A DNA stretch of 64,000 nucleotides from GCA-2687025 sp964473525 (GTDB lineage Bacteria; Poribacteria; WGA-4E; GCA-2687025). Numbering within the stretch: position 1 is the first letter of the stretch; every line of letters begins with the position of its first letter. This document shows, one piece after another, positions 53,064 to 62,880 of the stretch. Below the pieces are notes generated by a model. That model made no database searches. It had not been told where the DNA came from and saw only the letters and a program-made list of their open reading frames with translations. A program made the position numbers and the translations under genes. The stretch covers positions 124,001-188,000 of the forward strand of contig CAYYPK010000006.1 in NCBI GenBank assembly GCA_964473525.1, read 5' to 3'.

Positions 53064-56000
53064 GTGCACTCCGCTGATCAGACCCAGGCGAGCGATTTCT
53101 ACGTCGCCGGCGGCACGTTGCGGCCGGATGCGCCGTCCTATGTGCGCCGGCAGGCAGATGACGACTTGTACGACGCTCTATCCCATGGCGAGTTCTGCTA
53201 CGTCCTGACGTCGCGGCAGATGGGCAAATCGTCGCTCATGGCCCGCGCCGCGCAGCGACTGCGCGGCGACGGAGCAACGGCGATCTTGCTCGACCTTACG
53301 GCGATAGGGCAGAACGTCACGGTCGAGCAGTGGTACGACGGTCTTCTTGCCCGCGTAGGGGAGCAACTCGACCTCGAGGACGAACTGGAAGCGTTCTGGG
53401 ACGAGAACACCGGCCTCCCACCCGTACAGAGGTGGATGACCGCCCTGCGTCGGGTGGTCCTTCCGGCGCGCGACGGCCAGGTGGTGGTGTTCATCGACGA
53501 GATCGATGTCGTGCAGAGCGTGCCCTTCTCGACTGGCGAGTTCTTTGCCGCCATCCGGGAGTATTACACGCGTCGGGCCGAGGACGAGGAACTGGACCGG
53601 CTGTCGTTCTGCCTGATCGGGGTAGCCACGCCGTCTGATCTAATCGAAGACCCCCTCACGACGCCGTTCAACATCGGCGTGCGGGTGGACGTGACCGACT
53701 TCGGCGCCGACGAGGTCGCGCCGCTTGCTGAGGGTCTGGACCGGGGCGGCTCCTCGGCCAGCCTTGTGCAGCGGACGCTGCACTGGACTGGTGGGCATCC
53801 GTATCTGACCCAGCGCCTGTGCCGCGCGATCGCGGAAGATGCGTCCGTGTCTTCAGCCGCGGACGTAGACCGGCTGTGCGAGGGTCTGTTCTTCTCCGAC
53901 CGCGCCCAGGAGCAGGACGACAACCTCCAATTCGTGCGCAACCAGATGCTCCGTCGGGATACGGATCACGCTGCCCTACTCACGATGTACGGGCAGATTC
54001 TTCGTCGCAAAGGGGTCCTGCCCGACGAGACGAACCCACTCGTCAACATCCTTCGCCTGGCAGGCATCGCGGGTGTTGAGCAAGGGCGCCTGCGGGTGCG
54101 TAACCGGATCTACGAGCGGGTGTTCGATAGGCGGTGGGTTGCGGAGAACATGCCGCGCGCGGAACTCCGTCGACAGCGTGCAGCGTTTCGACGGGGGCTG
54201 TTGCAGGCGGCCGCTGTGGCTGTGGTCATCGTAGGGGCCATGGCTACTCTCGCTGAGATCGCCCGAAGGCAGGCCGTGCGCGCGAACACGGCGGACCGCG
54301 CCTCGAGCGAACTCCTGGCGCAATCAGAGGCCGACAAGGGGCAGCTGATGATGGAAGGTGGCAACTTCCACGGCCTCCTGCATTTGGCCAACGCGCGCGG
54401 CATCACCGAGGATGTCGCGTTGCGTGACCGCATCTCTCGCCACTGGGCGCTGTGGCAGTGGCAAGACGAGGGCAAGCTTGCGCACGTGGTCGGACACGAC
54501 ACGACAGTCACGGCGACACGGTTCAGCCCGGACGGGCGCCTGTTGCTGACCGCCTCGCGTGGTGGTGAGGCACAACTGTGGGACGCCTCAACCGGTGACG
54601 CCCACGGGCCGCCGTTGATCCACGGCTCCGCCATCGGCCGCACGACCCAGCCCTACTGGCCGGACGACGAGGCCCTGCTTGCACGGTTCAGCCAAGATGG
54701 CGCACTTGTCGCCCTCGGCAGCGAAGATGGCAGAATCACAGTGTGGGAAACCTCTGCGGAGGCCCGCCTGCTTGCCACACTCGACTGCGAGGGGTTGACC
54801 CTCTCCAAGTTCACGTTCGCAGTCGAAGGACGCCTAGCTGCAATAACGAGAGGCGACGGCGGCGCACAGCTGTGGGAGTGGGACGCCCGCACGGGAGAGC
54901 CCGTCTCGGAGCGACGCCCTATTCCTGCCTGGAATACTGCCGCAACCGGCAGACTAGTGGCCCTTCTCCACGGTGGCGGTGAGGTGGTCGCTGGAACCAG
55001 GCCGCCTATTGTCCTCGACGTACGCAGCTTGGAACCGGCGTGGGAGGGAGCGACGGCAGAATCGGCCCAGATGTATGACGCGCGGAAGTCAATAAACGCT
55101 GTATCCGTTGACAGCAACGCGGAACACATCGCGTACGGCATGATGGACGTTCGCCGTGTGGCGGTGCTGGATCGCAGCGGGGTCCAGCTGTACAACCGAG
55201 AGCTAGGGGAGGGTCTCGGCCGTGCGCACGTCCGGCTGAGTCCCGACGGCCGCTGGCTAGCGGCGACTCTGGCCACTGGCGTGCACGTCCTGGACGCGCG
55301 TACGGGTGAGCCTCGAGGCGAGCCGCTTCCGCACGATGGCTGGGCGGCGTACCGGGAGTTCAACACGGACGGGAGTCTGCTGGCGACAGCCGTTGGGTCG
55401 GTCGTTCGCGTGTGGGATCTGGAGACCGGCCGTCTTGCGACGCAGCCAATGACACACGTGCGCACGGTAACCGGCTTGGTGTTCCATCCCAGGGAGCCGC
55501 ACGTACTGGTCACGCAGTCCGAGTCCACGGTCGCCCATGTCTGGAACGTGCTCGGCGCTGAAGTCGATCGACAAGTGACCTTTGACCGCGGCGTGGCCGA
55601 GACCGTTCCCAATCGCTATGCGTCGTCCACTCACGTCACGTTCCAGCCCAACGGAACGCTGTTCGCGACGAGGAGCGCGACGGTGGACGCCTCGGGGAGC
55701 AGCGTGGGAACCGAGGTGCAGTTGTGGGACTCGCGCACCCTGGAGCCTGTGGGCGCCCCGATAGAACACCCCAAGTCCGCCCATGTCACAGCGTTCAGCC
55801 CCGACGGGTCGCGCTTGGCGGTTGCTTGCAGCTATGCGGGCGATGGGTTCATCCATGTGTGGGATGTGACCACGCGGCAGCAGGTGGAGAGGCTCCCATG
55901 CACGTCCGCGAGCGCGTTGGCGTGGGCCCCAGACGGGAGGACGCTCGCCGCCGGCGGCTTTCAGCCGACGCTCGATGTCTGGACGCTGTCCGCGACCGGG

Positions 56001-56855
56001 GCGACCAAGCGGACGGGCGACACGAGCGACACCCGCCAGCTTGGGGTGCGCGGAGGAGTAGCGTTCTCCCCATCCGGGGAGAGGATCGCCACCACGGACT
56101 ATATTGGGCGCATCCAACTGTGGGACGTCGATACGTTGGAGCCACGCCCTCTGACCGGCTATCACGGTGGGAGCGCGCACTGGGTGGAGTTCAGTCCAGA
56201 CGGTTCGTTGTTCGCTACGGCTTCGGAGGACACCACCGCACAGCTATGGAGCACGGCCACCACCAGGCGCGTTGGCAGGCCGCTCCCCCATCGGAGCCGC
56301 GTCAACAGCGTCGCGTTCTCCCCCGAGGGTGATTACCTCGTCACGGCGGGCTCCGACAAGGTGGCTCAGATATGGCACGTCGGCACAGGACTAAGGGTTG
56401 GCGCTCCGCTACGCCACAAGTCGGAGGTGTGGACTGCCGACTTCAGTGCAGACGGAACCCTTATTGCGACGGGCGCGCTCGCCGAGACGCGCATGTGGTA
56501 CTTGCCCACCACTCCTACTGATGTGGCGAAGATGAACCAGCGAACCTGGGTAACGACGGGCGCGCGCTTGGATGCGTCTGGGAGTGTCGAGGTGATCCCA
56601 TGGCGTGAATGGAGGGCAATCCGCGACGAACTCGCTGCTGCCGGGGCCGTTGAGGCCGTGCCTCCTGGTCAGATCAGCCGTCGATCGGCCCGTGGCGTGC
56701 GGGCGCCCTCGGGCTCGGTGTCGAGCGGATCACCACCCGCCGCGCGTCGCGCGAGGGCATCCGCGCGACGTGGTCTGAACAGCCCTTCCATGCCCAGGGT
56801 CGTTGGACGTGAAGAGGGCTCGGCGTTTGCCGAGCCCTCTTCGTATTCGCTCTGA
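53064..56855 (+). CDS. AAA-like ATPase, membrane segment and WD40 propeller protein
   Basis: GTG 53064 with AGGGAGCC upstream gives 1263 residues. Residues about 10-330 form an AAA-like P-loop domain (AAA_35 type): TSRQMGKSSLM (Walker A, 49-59), VVVFIDEID (Walker B, 140-148) and WTGGHPYLTQRLCRA. One membrane helix (AAAVAVVIVGAMATLAEIA) lies near residue 385. Residues about 460-1160 are WD40-like repeats (VTATRFSPDGRLLLTASRGG, VNSVAFSPEGDYLVTAGSD). This is a STAND-like layout: NTPase switch plus propeller sensor. The last 80 residues look frameshifted and read through a terminator; a natural stop at 56812 exists in another frame. Confidence 0.88.
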   Translation: MHSADQTQASDFYVAGGTLRPDAPSYVRRQADDDLYDALSHGEFCYVLTSRQMGKSSLMARAAQRLRGDGATAILLDLTAIGQNVTVEQWYDGLLARVGEQLDLEDELEAFWDENTGLPPVQRWMTALRRVVLPARDGQVVVFIDEIDVVQSVPFSTGEFFAAIREYYTRRAEDEELDRLSFCLIGVATPSDLIEDPLTTPFNIGVRVDVTDFGADEVAPLAEGLDRGGSSASLVQRTLHWTGGHPYLTQRLCRAIAEDASVSSAADVDRLCEGLFFSDRAQEQDDNLQFVRNQMLRRDTDHAALLTMYGQILRRKGVLPDETNPLVNILRLAGIAGVEQGRLRVRNRIYERVFDRRWVAENMPRAELRRQRAAFRRGLLQAAAVAVVIVGAMATLAEIARRQAVRANTADRASSELLAQSEADKGQLMMEGGNFHGLLHLANARGITEDVALRDRISRHWALWQWQDEGKLAHVVGHDTTVTATRFSPDGRLLLTASRGGEAQLWDASTGDAHGPPLIHGSAIGRTTQPYWPDDEALLARFSQDGALVALGSEDGRITVWETSAEARLLATLDCEGLTLSKFTFAVEGRLAAITRGDGGAQLWEWDARTGEPVSERRPIPAWNTAATGRLVALLHGGGEVVAGTRPPIVLDVRSLEPAWEGATAESAQMYDARKSINAVSVDSNAEHIAYGMMDVRRVAVLDRSGVQLYNRELGEGLGRAHVRLSPDGRWLAATLATGVHVLDARTGEPRGEPLPHDGWAAYREFNTDGSLLATAVGSVVRVWDLETGRLATQPMTHVRTVTGLVFHPREPHVLVTQSESTVAHVWNVLGAEVDRQVTFDRGVAETVPNRYASSTHVTFQPNGTLFATRSATVDASGSSVGTEVQLWDSRTLEPVGAPIEHPKSAHVTAFSPDGSRLAVACSYAGDGFIHVWDVTTRQQVERLPCTSASALAWAPDGRTLAAGGFQPTLDVWTLSATGATKRTGDTSDTRQLGVRGGVAFSPSGERIATTDYIGRIQLWDVDTLEPRPLTGYHGGSAHWVEFSPDGSLFATASEDTTAQLWSTATTRRVGRPLPHRSRVNSVAFSPEGDYLVTAGSDKVAQIWHVGTGLRVGAPLRHKSEVWTADFSADGTLIATGALAETRMWYLPTTPTDVAKMNQRTWVTTGARLDASGSVEVIPWREWRAIRDELAAAGAVEAVPPGQISRRSARGVRAPSGSVSSGSPPAARRARASARRGLNSPSMPRVVGREEGSAFAEPSSYSL
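56811..56842. terminator. Strong bidirectional hairpin terminator
   Basis: A perfect 14-bp stem (GAAGAGGGCTCGGC / GCCGAGCCCTCTTC) with the loop GTTT lies between the convergent AAA-WD40 and radical SAM genes. It sits inside the last codons of the former as sequenced. Confidence 0.85.
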
Positions 56856-56867
56856 TCGGTCGTCCAC

Positions 56868-58640
56868 TTACGCCCGGACAGGCACCGGCTCCATCTGCGC
56901 CAGATGGGCATCCACGGCGTTGTGGAACGCGTCCACCATGGAGCGCATGTCGAGGCGCGCGCTGAGGTGGATGCGCGCGTATCGCTTCTGCACGCGCGCC
57001 AGCGTAGCGGTCGCGCGCGCCTTGGCCTCGACGATGTGGTCCGCCTGATTCTCGGCGGCGCGGGCGATGAACTCCTGCAACTGCCGGAGTTCGCGCTCGA
57101 GGTAAGCCTTGAACTCGTGCTTCGTAACGCTGAGCGCGGTCACCTTCTCGAAGTGGTACCCGATGATCGCGGATGTCACCGCGGCCGGGAACATCTTCGG
57201 ATGCTTCACGATGACCTTGGCGAGGAAGCTCAGATACGCCGGTCCCTGCCGCGAGAACACCTGCCGACGGATCGACCGCGCGACCGCCACGAGGTCGCGC
57301 TTCGTGATGTGTCCGTTGCGCGCACGGATCGCCGGAGTGTCCGCGTTCAGGTGTTCGTACATCCTGAGCGTGCGTGCGAAGTAGTTCTTTAGCGAACTGT
57401 CGTACAGCGTCGTCAAAACCCGCTTGTACCCTGCTACGAGCACCTCGGGTTCTATCTCCGGCACGAAGTTCAACGCGATCTCGACGTTGTTCCCCGTCGA
57501 GTCGCTCAGCAGGCGGCCCTCTTCACCTAGGCGCTTGTAGAGGTCGGTACCGCGCAACGCGGTGAGGAGGCCGACCATGGCGCGTTGGATGCCGGCTTCC
57601 TGTATGAAGTCGATCTGCGCGTCGAAGACCGTCTCGTCTTCGCCGTCAAGACCCAGGATGAAGCCGCCGGCGACCTCAATGCCCTTGTGCTGGATCGTCC
57701 GGATGGCGCTTAGGAGGTAGTTCTCCTCGCCCTTCTTGACGTTCTGGCCCTTCTTCGTCTTCGCGAGGGCCGCCTCCGTGGGCGTCTCGATACCCAAGAA
57801 CACCATGGTGAAGCCCGCGTCCACCATCGTGTCCATGAGTTCGTCCATCGTCGCCAGATTCACACTGGCTTCCGTGTAGATGTGGAACGGGTAGCCGCGC
57901 TCCTTCTGCCACTCCGCGACGGCAGTCAGCAGTCGCTGGGCGTCCCGCTTGTTGCCGATAAAGTTGTCGTCGACGAGGAACAGACCGCCTCGCCACCCGA
58001 GGTCATAGAGCGTGTCGAATTCCGCGAGCATCTGCTCGTCGCTCTTCGTGCGTGGCACACGGCCAAAGAGCTTGGTAATGTCGCAGAACTCGCAGTCGAA
58101 CGGGCAGCCGCGGGAGAACTGCGACGCCATCGAATCGTAGGCGTCCATGTTCAGCAGGTCGTACCGCGGTATCGGGGCGTCGCCCACATTCGGCTTCGGC
58201 GGCGCGTCGTAGATGCGTTGGGCCTTGCCTTCGGTCCAATCTCCGAGGAACTCCGCGAAGGAGTTCTCGACCTCACCCAGGACGAGGTGGTCGACGTGGT
58301 CAAGTTCGTCGCTGAAGGACGTGGGGTGCGGCCCGCCCGCGACGACCGGCTTGCCGGCCGCCTTGCAGCGTTCGGCGACTTCCACCAGAGACTTCTGCTG
58401 CACGATCATCGTTGAGGTGAAGACTGCGTCCGCCCACTCGATGTCGGCATCCGTAAGGGGGTCGACGTTCATGTCGACGAGCCGGAGGTTGTATCCCTCT
58501 TCAGGGAACATCCCAGCGACGGTCACGAGCCCCAGAGGGGGTAGCACGGACTTCCTGTCCACGAACTCAAGGGCATGTTGGTAGCCCCAGTAGGAGGTGG
58601 GGAACTCCGGCGAGACCAGGAGGGCGTTCATCTGAGGCAT
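56868..58640 (-). CDS. B12-binding-domain radical SAM protein (DUF4070/HpnP-like)
   Basis: ATG 58640 is taken as start (MPQMNALLVSPEFP); ATG 58631 is an alternative. The 590-residue protein has an N-terminal cobalamin-binding domain (VSPEFPTSYWGYQHALEF, LPPLGLVTVAGMFPE, VDMNVDPLTDADI, GGPHPT) and a radical SAM site GCPFDCEFCDI with Cys179, Cys183 and Cys186, followed by FLVDDNFIGNK and FLGIETPTEAAL. The C-terminal half has the DUF4070 pattern. Relatives include hopanoid C-2 methylase HpnP; other members methylate different substrates, so the exact reaction is open. The distal tail is a coiled helix. Confidence 0.9.
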   Translation of the reverse strand: MPQMNALLVSPEFPTSYWGYQHALEFVDRKSVLPPLGLVTVAGMFPEEGYNLRLVDMNVDPLTDADIEWADAVFTSTMIVQQKSLVEVAERCKAAGKPVVAGGPHPTSFSDELDHVDHLVLGEVENSFAEFLGDWTEGKAQRIYDAPPKPNVGDAPIPRYDLLNMDAYDSMASQFSRGCPFDCEFCDITKLFGRVPRTKSDEQMLAEFDTLYDLGWRGGLFLVDDNFIGNKRDAQRLLTAVAEWQKERGYPFHIYTEASVNLATMDELMDTMVDAGFTMVFLGIETPTEAALAKTKKGQNVKKGEENYLLSAIRTIQHKGIEVAGGFILGLDGEDETVFDAQIDFIQEAGIQRAMVGLLTALRGTDLYKRLGEEGRLLSDSTGNNVEIALNFVPEIEPEVLVAGYKRVLTTLYDSSLKNYFARTLRMYEHLNADTPAIRARNGHITKRDLVAVARSIRRQVFSRQGPAYLSFLAKVIVKHPKMFPAAVTSAIIGYHFEKVTALSVTKHEFKAYLERELRQLQEFIARAAENQADHIVEAKARATATLARVQKRYARIHLSARLDMRSMVDAFHNAVDAHLAQMEPVPVRA

Positions 58641-58945
58641 ATCTAGTTTCGTCCGTTCTCCGTGAAATCGTGTCCTTGCGTAACGGGTCGGAGCGCAAAA
58701 ACCGCCTGTGACCACCGAGGCTATAGTAAGCCTTGACTGTACCGAACAGCAAACTGCGCCGAGGCCGGCGTGTGACCGCATAACCCCACGGCGCGGATTC
58801 CGGGGGCCATCAGGCGCCCCAGCGCCGCCGCCCGCGTGCGAGACGCCAGTAGGCAGCGTAGCCGATTCGCGGGGTCGGAGCCAAGGCCATCGTTACGCGG
58901 CGATGGCGCCCCAACCTGTCTACGCGCCGGCCTCCCGGCCCCGTT

Positions 58946-60083
58946 TCATCCCGAGAGTGGATACGCGCCGAACTCGGCGACCATCTCCGTTACCCGTCGC
59001 ACGCGTTCGATCTTGGCGTCAGGCATCACGTTGTCCGCGACGCCCAACACGAAGGCCGCGCCCGGGGCGGCGTCACGGAACACGCCGCGCATGTAAGCCT
59101 CGAACTCCTCGTCGGTGTACGGGTCTTCGAGGATCACGGAGGGTATGGCGCCCCAGATGGCAACGCGGTCCTCCCAAGCCTCCCGCGCCATCGCCAGAGT
59201 CGTGCTGACCATCGGGTCGGTAACGAAGCACTCGACCATGTCGAACCCGGAGCGCTCGATGTGGTCGAGAATCTGCGTCGTGTCGTTGTCGGCGTGCATG
59301 GCGAGGTACTTGTCCGCAGCGTGCAGGCGCTCGGAGAAGTCCTGGTAGTAGGGGGCGATGTGAGCGTCGAATATCGGCGGGGGCGTCATCTGGCTCGACA
59401 GGTGGATGCCGTGGAGGATCAGCCGCGCGGGAGAGTCCAGCACGAGTGGCCACACTTCGCTTCGATCGATGTCGTCCATGACATGTAGCAGACGCTGCAC
59501 TTCGTTCGCGTGGTCGGCAAGATGGTAGTAGGCGTCGTTGTAGCCAACCAACACGCGCATCCACTCGTGGAACGGGCAGTCGCCACACGACACAAGCGGA
59601 TAGCCGTCGTCGCCGACGTTCGCCTCGTAGGCTTCGTACTCGTCGTACGTGGCGGTGTATTCCGNNNNNNNNNNNNNTGTGTTCGAGGATGTACTCGACG
59701 ACGGGGTAGTCGTCGAGTCCCTTCAGCATGAATTCCACCTGCAGGTCCGCGATGCCGTTCGCCCGTAGGTCGGCGCTGCCACGGAACACCGTCGAGACCG
59801 CGCCCACGGGTGTGACGTACTCCGTGCGCCGCGTCATCGCGTCGACCTGCTGCACGCGCGTCTCCACACCCGTCATGCGGCTGCGAAAGACGTGGCCATC
59901 CCGCGCTGGCGTTCCCAGGCCCAGGTCGCGCTCTATGTCGCGCAGGCTCATGTCCTCGTAGCCGCGCGGAAGTGTCCCTTGCCGCTTCCGCGCGTTGTAC
60001 CAGAGCAGCAGCCGAGGTATCCACGGAATCGTGTCGACCGGGTCTCCCCGTAGAGCAGCGAGAATGCGTTCGCGATCCGTCAT
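58946..60083 (-). CDS. Uroporphyrinogen decarboxylase-like protein, interrupted by an assembly gap
   Basis: The N-terminal part (60083 to 59678, MTDRERILAALRGDPVDTIP...) and the C-terminal part (59664 to 58946, EYTATYDEYEAY...GCGDCPFHEW-like) are in different frames on each side of 13 Ns at 59665-59677; the true gap length is unknown, so the mismatch is not evidence of damage. The pattern is of the UROD/MtaA superfamily (RERILAALRGDPVDTIPWIPRL, QVDAMTRR, MHADNDTTQILDHIERSGFDMVECFVTD). Such proteins in environmental bacteria often act in methyl transfer and are not haem enzymes. Function not assigned further. Confidence 0.75.
59665..59677. other. Assembly gap of 13 Ns
   Basis: Thirteen N characters inside the UROD-like gene. 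Frames on the two sides do not match, so the number of missing bases is not a multiple of three relative to 13. Confidence 0.99.
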
Positions 60084-60295
60084 GACCGACGCCTCCCATG
60101 TAAACGCTCGCCCAAGTCATAGGTGGTCGGGAGCCGCGGGGGAAGGGCGAGAACACGCGGCGGCTTGCGCCACGCCGACAGGCGCGGCGTGCTTCGCTGG
60201 TCAGCCGCCGAGGTAAGATTGCGGGACCATGAGCGCGGCGGCGCTCCTGCCGGGACGCCGCCGGACGCCCCGACACGATGGTGGAGATACCGGGA

Positions 60296-60742
60296 ATGAG
60301 CATGTACGCGCTGCGAGACGCGGTGGACGCGGACTACGAATCCCTCTACGCCCTGCATGTCGCCACCATGCGTGACGCCGTAGCCGCTACGTGGGGATGG
60401 GATGCCGCCGTTCAGCAGGCGATGTTCAGAGAGCGGTGGGACGCATCCGACCGCCAGATCATCGTCGTCGACGGTGAGGACGCCGGTGTGCTTGCCATCA
60501 CGACGACCGACGGCGAGGTCGTCATCGACCTCATAGAAGTCGACCCTCGCCATCAACGGCGCGGAATCGGGTCAGCGGTCATTCGTGACGTCCTGGCGGA
60601 GGCACACGGCAGAGGAGTACCCGCTGGGCTCGCCGTGCTGAAGGCCAACCCCGCCGCCAAGCGCCTGTACGAGCGGCTGGGCTTCGCCGTCCGCGAGGAA
60701 CGCGCCGACCGATACATCATGCGTTGCGCTCCACCAGCCTAG
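60296..60742 (+). CDS. GNAT-family N-acetyltransferase
   Basis: This is a 148-residue protein; the ATG at 60296 has GGAG 9 nt upstream, and ATG 60278 is the alternative. The acetyl-CoA site is DLIEVDPRHQRRGIGSAVIRDVL (Q/R-x-x-G-x-G), followed by a C-terminal strand-helix pair (NPAAKRLYERLGFAVRE). It transfers an acetyl group to an amine on a protein or small molecule; the substrate is unknown. It is divergent from the UROD-like gene. Confidence 0.9.
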   Translation: MSMYALRDAVDADYESLYALHVATMRDAVAATWGWDAAVQQAMFRERWDASDRQIIVVDGEDAGVLAITTTDGEVVIDLIEVDPRHQRRGIGSAVIRDVLAEAHGRGVPAGLAVLKANPAAKRLYERLGFAVREERADRYIMRCAPPA

Positions 60743-60797
60743 CGCGCGGCGGGGCGTCCGGTGCAGAACCGGCGCCGTTGCGCTCTGCATGTTTCCG

Positions 60798-60826
60798 TTG
60801 ACACAGCGACCCAGCGTTCCTATACT
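60798..60826 (+). promoter_or_regulatory. Consensus promoter of the TetR gene
   Basis: TTGACA (60798-60803) and TATACT (60821-60826) have the ideal 17-nt spacing, 36 nt before the GTG start. Confidence 0.85.
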
Positions 60827-60843
60827 TACCACTGTTAAGTAAG
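60825..60843 (+). promoter_or_regulatory. Palindromic TetR-type operator
   Basis: CTTAC and GTAAG form a 19-bp inverted repeat (also ACTTA-N7-TAAGT at 60824-60840) that overlaps the -10 and transcription start, where a TetR dimer would autorepress. Confidence 0.7.
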
Positions 60844-60861
60844 AGTCCTTCGTAAAGGGAT

Positions 60862-61566
60862 GTGCCTTGGGTAGCGCGGCGCGAAGAGCCAGAGAGTAAG
60901 GAGCAATTGTGGCGGAAGATCCTGGACGCGGCTCGGGATCTGTTTGCCGCGCAAGGCTACGAGCGTGTGTCCATGCGAAGGGCCGCCGAGAAGATCGAGT
61001 ATTCGCCGACGACCATCTACCTGTACTTCAAGGACAAGATGGACCTACTGCTCACGATCTCTGACGAGACTCTTGACTCCCTCGTGGCGGGAGTCGAGGA
61101 GCACGTCAGCGACATCGACGACCCAGTTGAGAGATCCGTGAGTTCGGGCGCGCACGTGCGGCTCGGCTTGGAACGCCCGCACGAATACGACCTCACGTTC
61201 GTCATGCGACCACGCTACCAAGGGGGGCTGGCGCTGCCGGACGGGGCCGCCACGAAGCGCATCTTCGAGAGCGTCAGCGCGTTGGTGCGGGAGTGCGTCG
61301 ACCACGGGGTGTTTCGCCCGGTCGATCCGGCGGCCGCCGCGCAGGCGTTCTGGGCGTCGTGCCATGGTCTGACATCCCTGCTGATCGCTTACCCGGACTT
61401 CCCCTGGGTGGAGCAGGAGTTGTTGATCTCCCGGACGCTCGATACGATCGCCGAAGGGCAGCGGAAGCGCGACTCCTCTGGGTGGGTCGGCGCTTCCCCC
61501 CTTTTGCCTGATTGCTTAACGACGTTCACTAAGAGAGCGAAGGAAACAGCGCAGCGTTACAGGTAG
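60862..61566 (+). CDS. TetR/AcrR-family transcriptional regulator
   Basis: This is a 234-residue protein from GTG 60862. Its N-terminal helix-turn-helix is typical: KILDAARDLFAAQGYERVSM, RRAAEKIEYSPTTIYLYFKDK. A ligand-binding helical domain follows (about 70-210). A Ser/Gly-rich tail beyond that is of unknown use. It probably represses its own promoter through the adjacent palindrome, and may control the DUF2817 gene 45 nt downstream on the same strand. Confidence 0.92.
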   Translation: MPWVARREEPESKEQLWRKILDAARDLFAAQGYERVSMRRAAEKIEYSPTTIYLYFKDKMDLLLTISDETLDSLVAGVEEHVSDIDDPVERSVSSGAHVRLGLERPHEYDLTFVMRPRYQGGLALPDGAATKRIFESVSALVRECVDHGVFRPVDPAAAAQAFWASCHGLTSLLIAYPDFPWVEQELLISRTLDTIAEGQRKRDSSGWVGASPLLPDCLTTFTKRAKETAQRYR

Positions 61567-61611
61567 AAGCCAGCCGCGTGTCGACTGCGCACAGCGATCC
61601 GGGAGCGAGAG

Positions 61612-62751
61612 ATGTCCATGCTTTGGCGCGGCGTCCTGACAGGTCTGATATGGGTGTCGGTGGCCGGGAGCGGCCATGCAGGGGCGTTCTCCGACGACTA
61701 CGCCACGGCCAGATCTCGCTTCCGCGCGGGCGTGGAGCACGCGGGCGGGCATCTGAAGGGGCTGCCCGTGGACCGGGAAGGCCCCGGCGGCGAAGGTCTG
61801 ACGATCGACATCGCGTGGTTTGGCGCGGAGCAGCCGCGACGGATCCTGCGTCACGTATCGGGCACGCACGGAGTCGAGGCCTTTGCGGGGTCTGCGATCC
61901 AGATGCAGCTGCTCGAAGACGGCATGCCGCCCATTCCCGAGGACGGAGCAATATGCCTCGTGCACGTGCTGAACCCCTACGGCATGGCGTGGCTGCGGCG
62001 TGCCAACGAGAACAACGTCGACCTGAACCGCAACTTCCTGCCTGAGGGCCAGCTGTATGCCGGAGCCCATCCGCTCTACCGCAAGCTGAACAGGTTCCTG
62101 AATCCAGATGGTCCGCCGGGTTGGGATCTGTTCTACCCGAAGGTGGGCTACTACGTGGCGCGGTACGGTATGGCCAAGATGAAGGAGGCCGTCGCGAGTG
62201 GGCAGTACGAGTACCCCCTTGGGCTGTTCTACGGAGGCAGTGAACTTGAGGCGGGGCCGGTGGTATACCAGAGCTACCTGAAGGGGCGTCTTGCGGGGGT
62301 GGAGCGCCTTGTCGGCATCGATGTCCACACGGGACTGGGAGACTACGGCCAGGACATCTTGCTCGTGCCTGCATCGGCCCGGGGCACACCTGAGTTCGAC
62401 ACGATGCGGCGTGTCTACGGCGACCACATGACGCCCTTGGAGGCCGAGACCGACGACGTGTACCCGATCCAGGGAGCGCACAAGGAAGTCTATGCACGGC
62501 TCTTCCCCGCGGCCACGCACTACTTGATGACCCAGGAAATCGGGACGTACAGCGCCGTGAAGGTGTTGCACGCTATCCGAGAAGAGAACAGGTGGCATCA
62601 CCACGGGGAAGGGACGGTGGGCCACCCCGCGAAGTCGACCCTCAAAGGTGCGTTCATCCCGAGCGATGGCGCGTGGCGACAGTCCGTGCTGCGGCTGGGG
62701 AGGGAACGGCTCCAGCAGGCGACCGGCCTGGCGTTTGGGCAGCCGCAATGA
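61612..62751 (+). CDS. DUF2817 (M14-like) secreted metallopeptidase
   Basis: This 379-residue protein has a signal peptide (MLWRGVLTGLIWVSVAGSGHA) after GGGAGCGAGAG. DUF2817 motifs are SGTHGVEAFAGS (zinc His and Glu), NENNVDLNRNF and GIDVHTGLGDYGQD (third zinc His). The pattern relates to zinc carboxypeptidase M14 members, so it should cleave a C-terminal or amide bond in the periplasm or outside the cell; the substrate is unknown. It may be co-transcribed with the TetR gene. Confidence 0.88.
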   Translation: MSMLWRGVLTGLIWVSVAGSGHAGAFSDDYATARSRFRAGVEHAGGHLKGLPVDREGPGGEGLTIDIAWFGAEQPRRILRHVSGTHGVEAFAGSAIQMQLLEDGMPPIPEDGAICLVHVLNPYGMAWLRRANENNVDLNRNFLPEGQLYAGAHPLYRKLNRFLNPDGPPGWDLFYPKVGYYVARYGMAKMKEAVASGQYEYPLGLFYGGSELEAGPVVYQSYLKGRLAGVERLVGIDVHTGLGDYGQDILLVPASARGTPEFDTMRRVYGDHMTPLEAETDDVYPIQGAHKEVYARLFPAATHYLMTQEIGTYSAVKVLHAIREENRWHHHGEGTVGHPAKSTLKGAFIPSDGAWRQSVLRLGRERLQQATGLAFGQPQ

Positions 62752-62880
62752 GCAACGGGTGATTTCGGCGGTCGGCCTGCGCCTTCCGCGACGGTCGTGA
62801 GTGTCTGGTGAAACGGCCACGGACGACGCACTACGATGGCCTCCGGTCGGCGTCGACCACAACAAGAGGAAGGCGGAGGG

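Noticed and set aside
59665..59677. Frame change in the UROD-like gene as a biological frameshift
   Set aside because: It coincides with the N gap, so the number of bases there is unknown.
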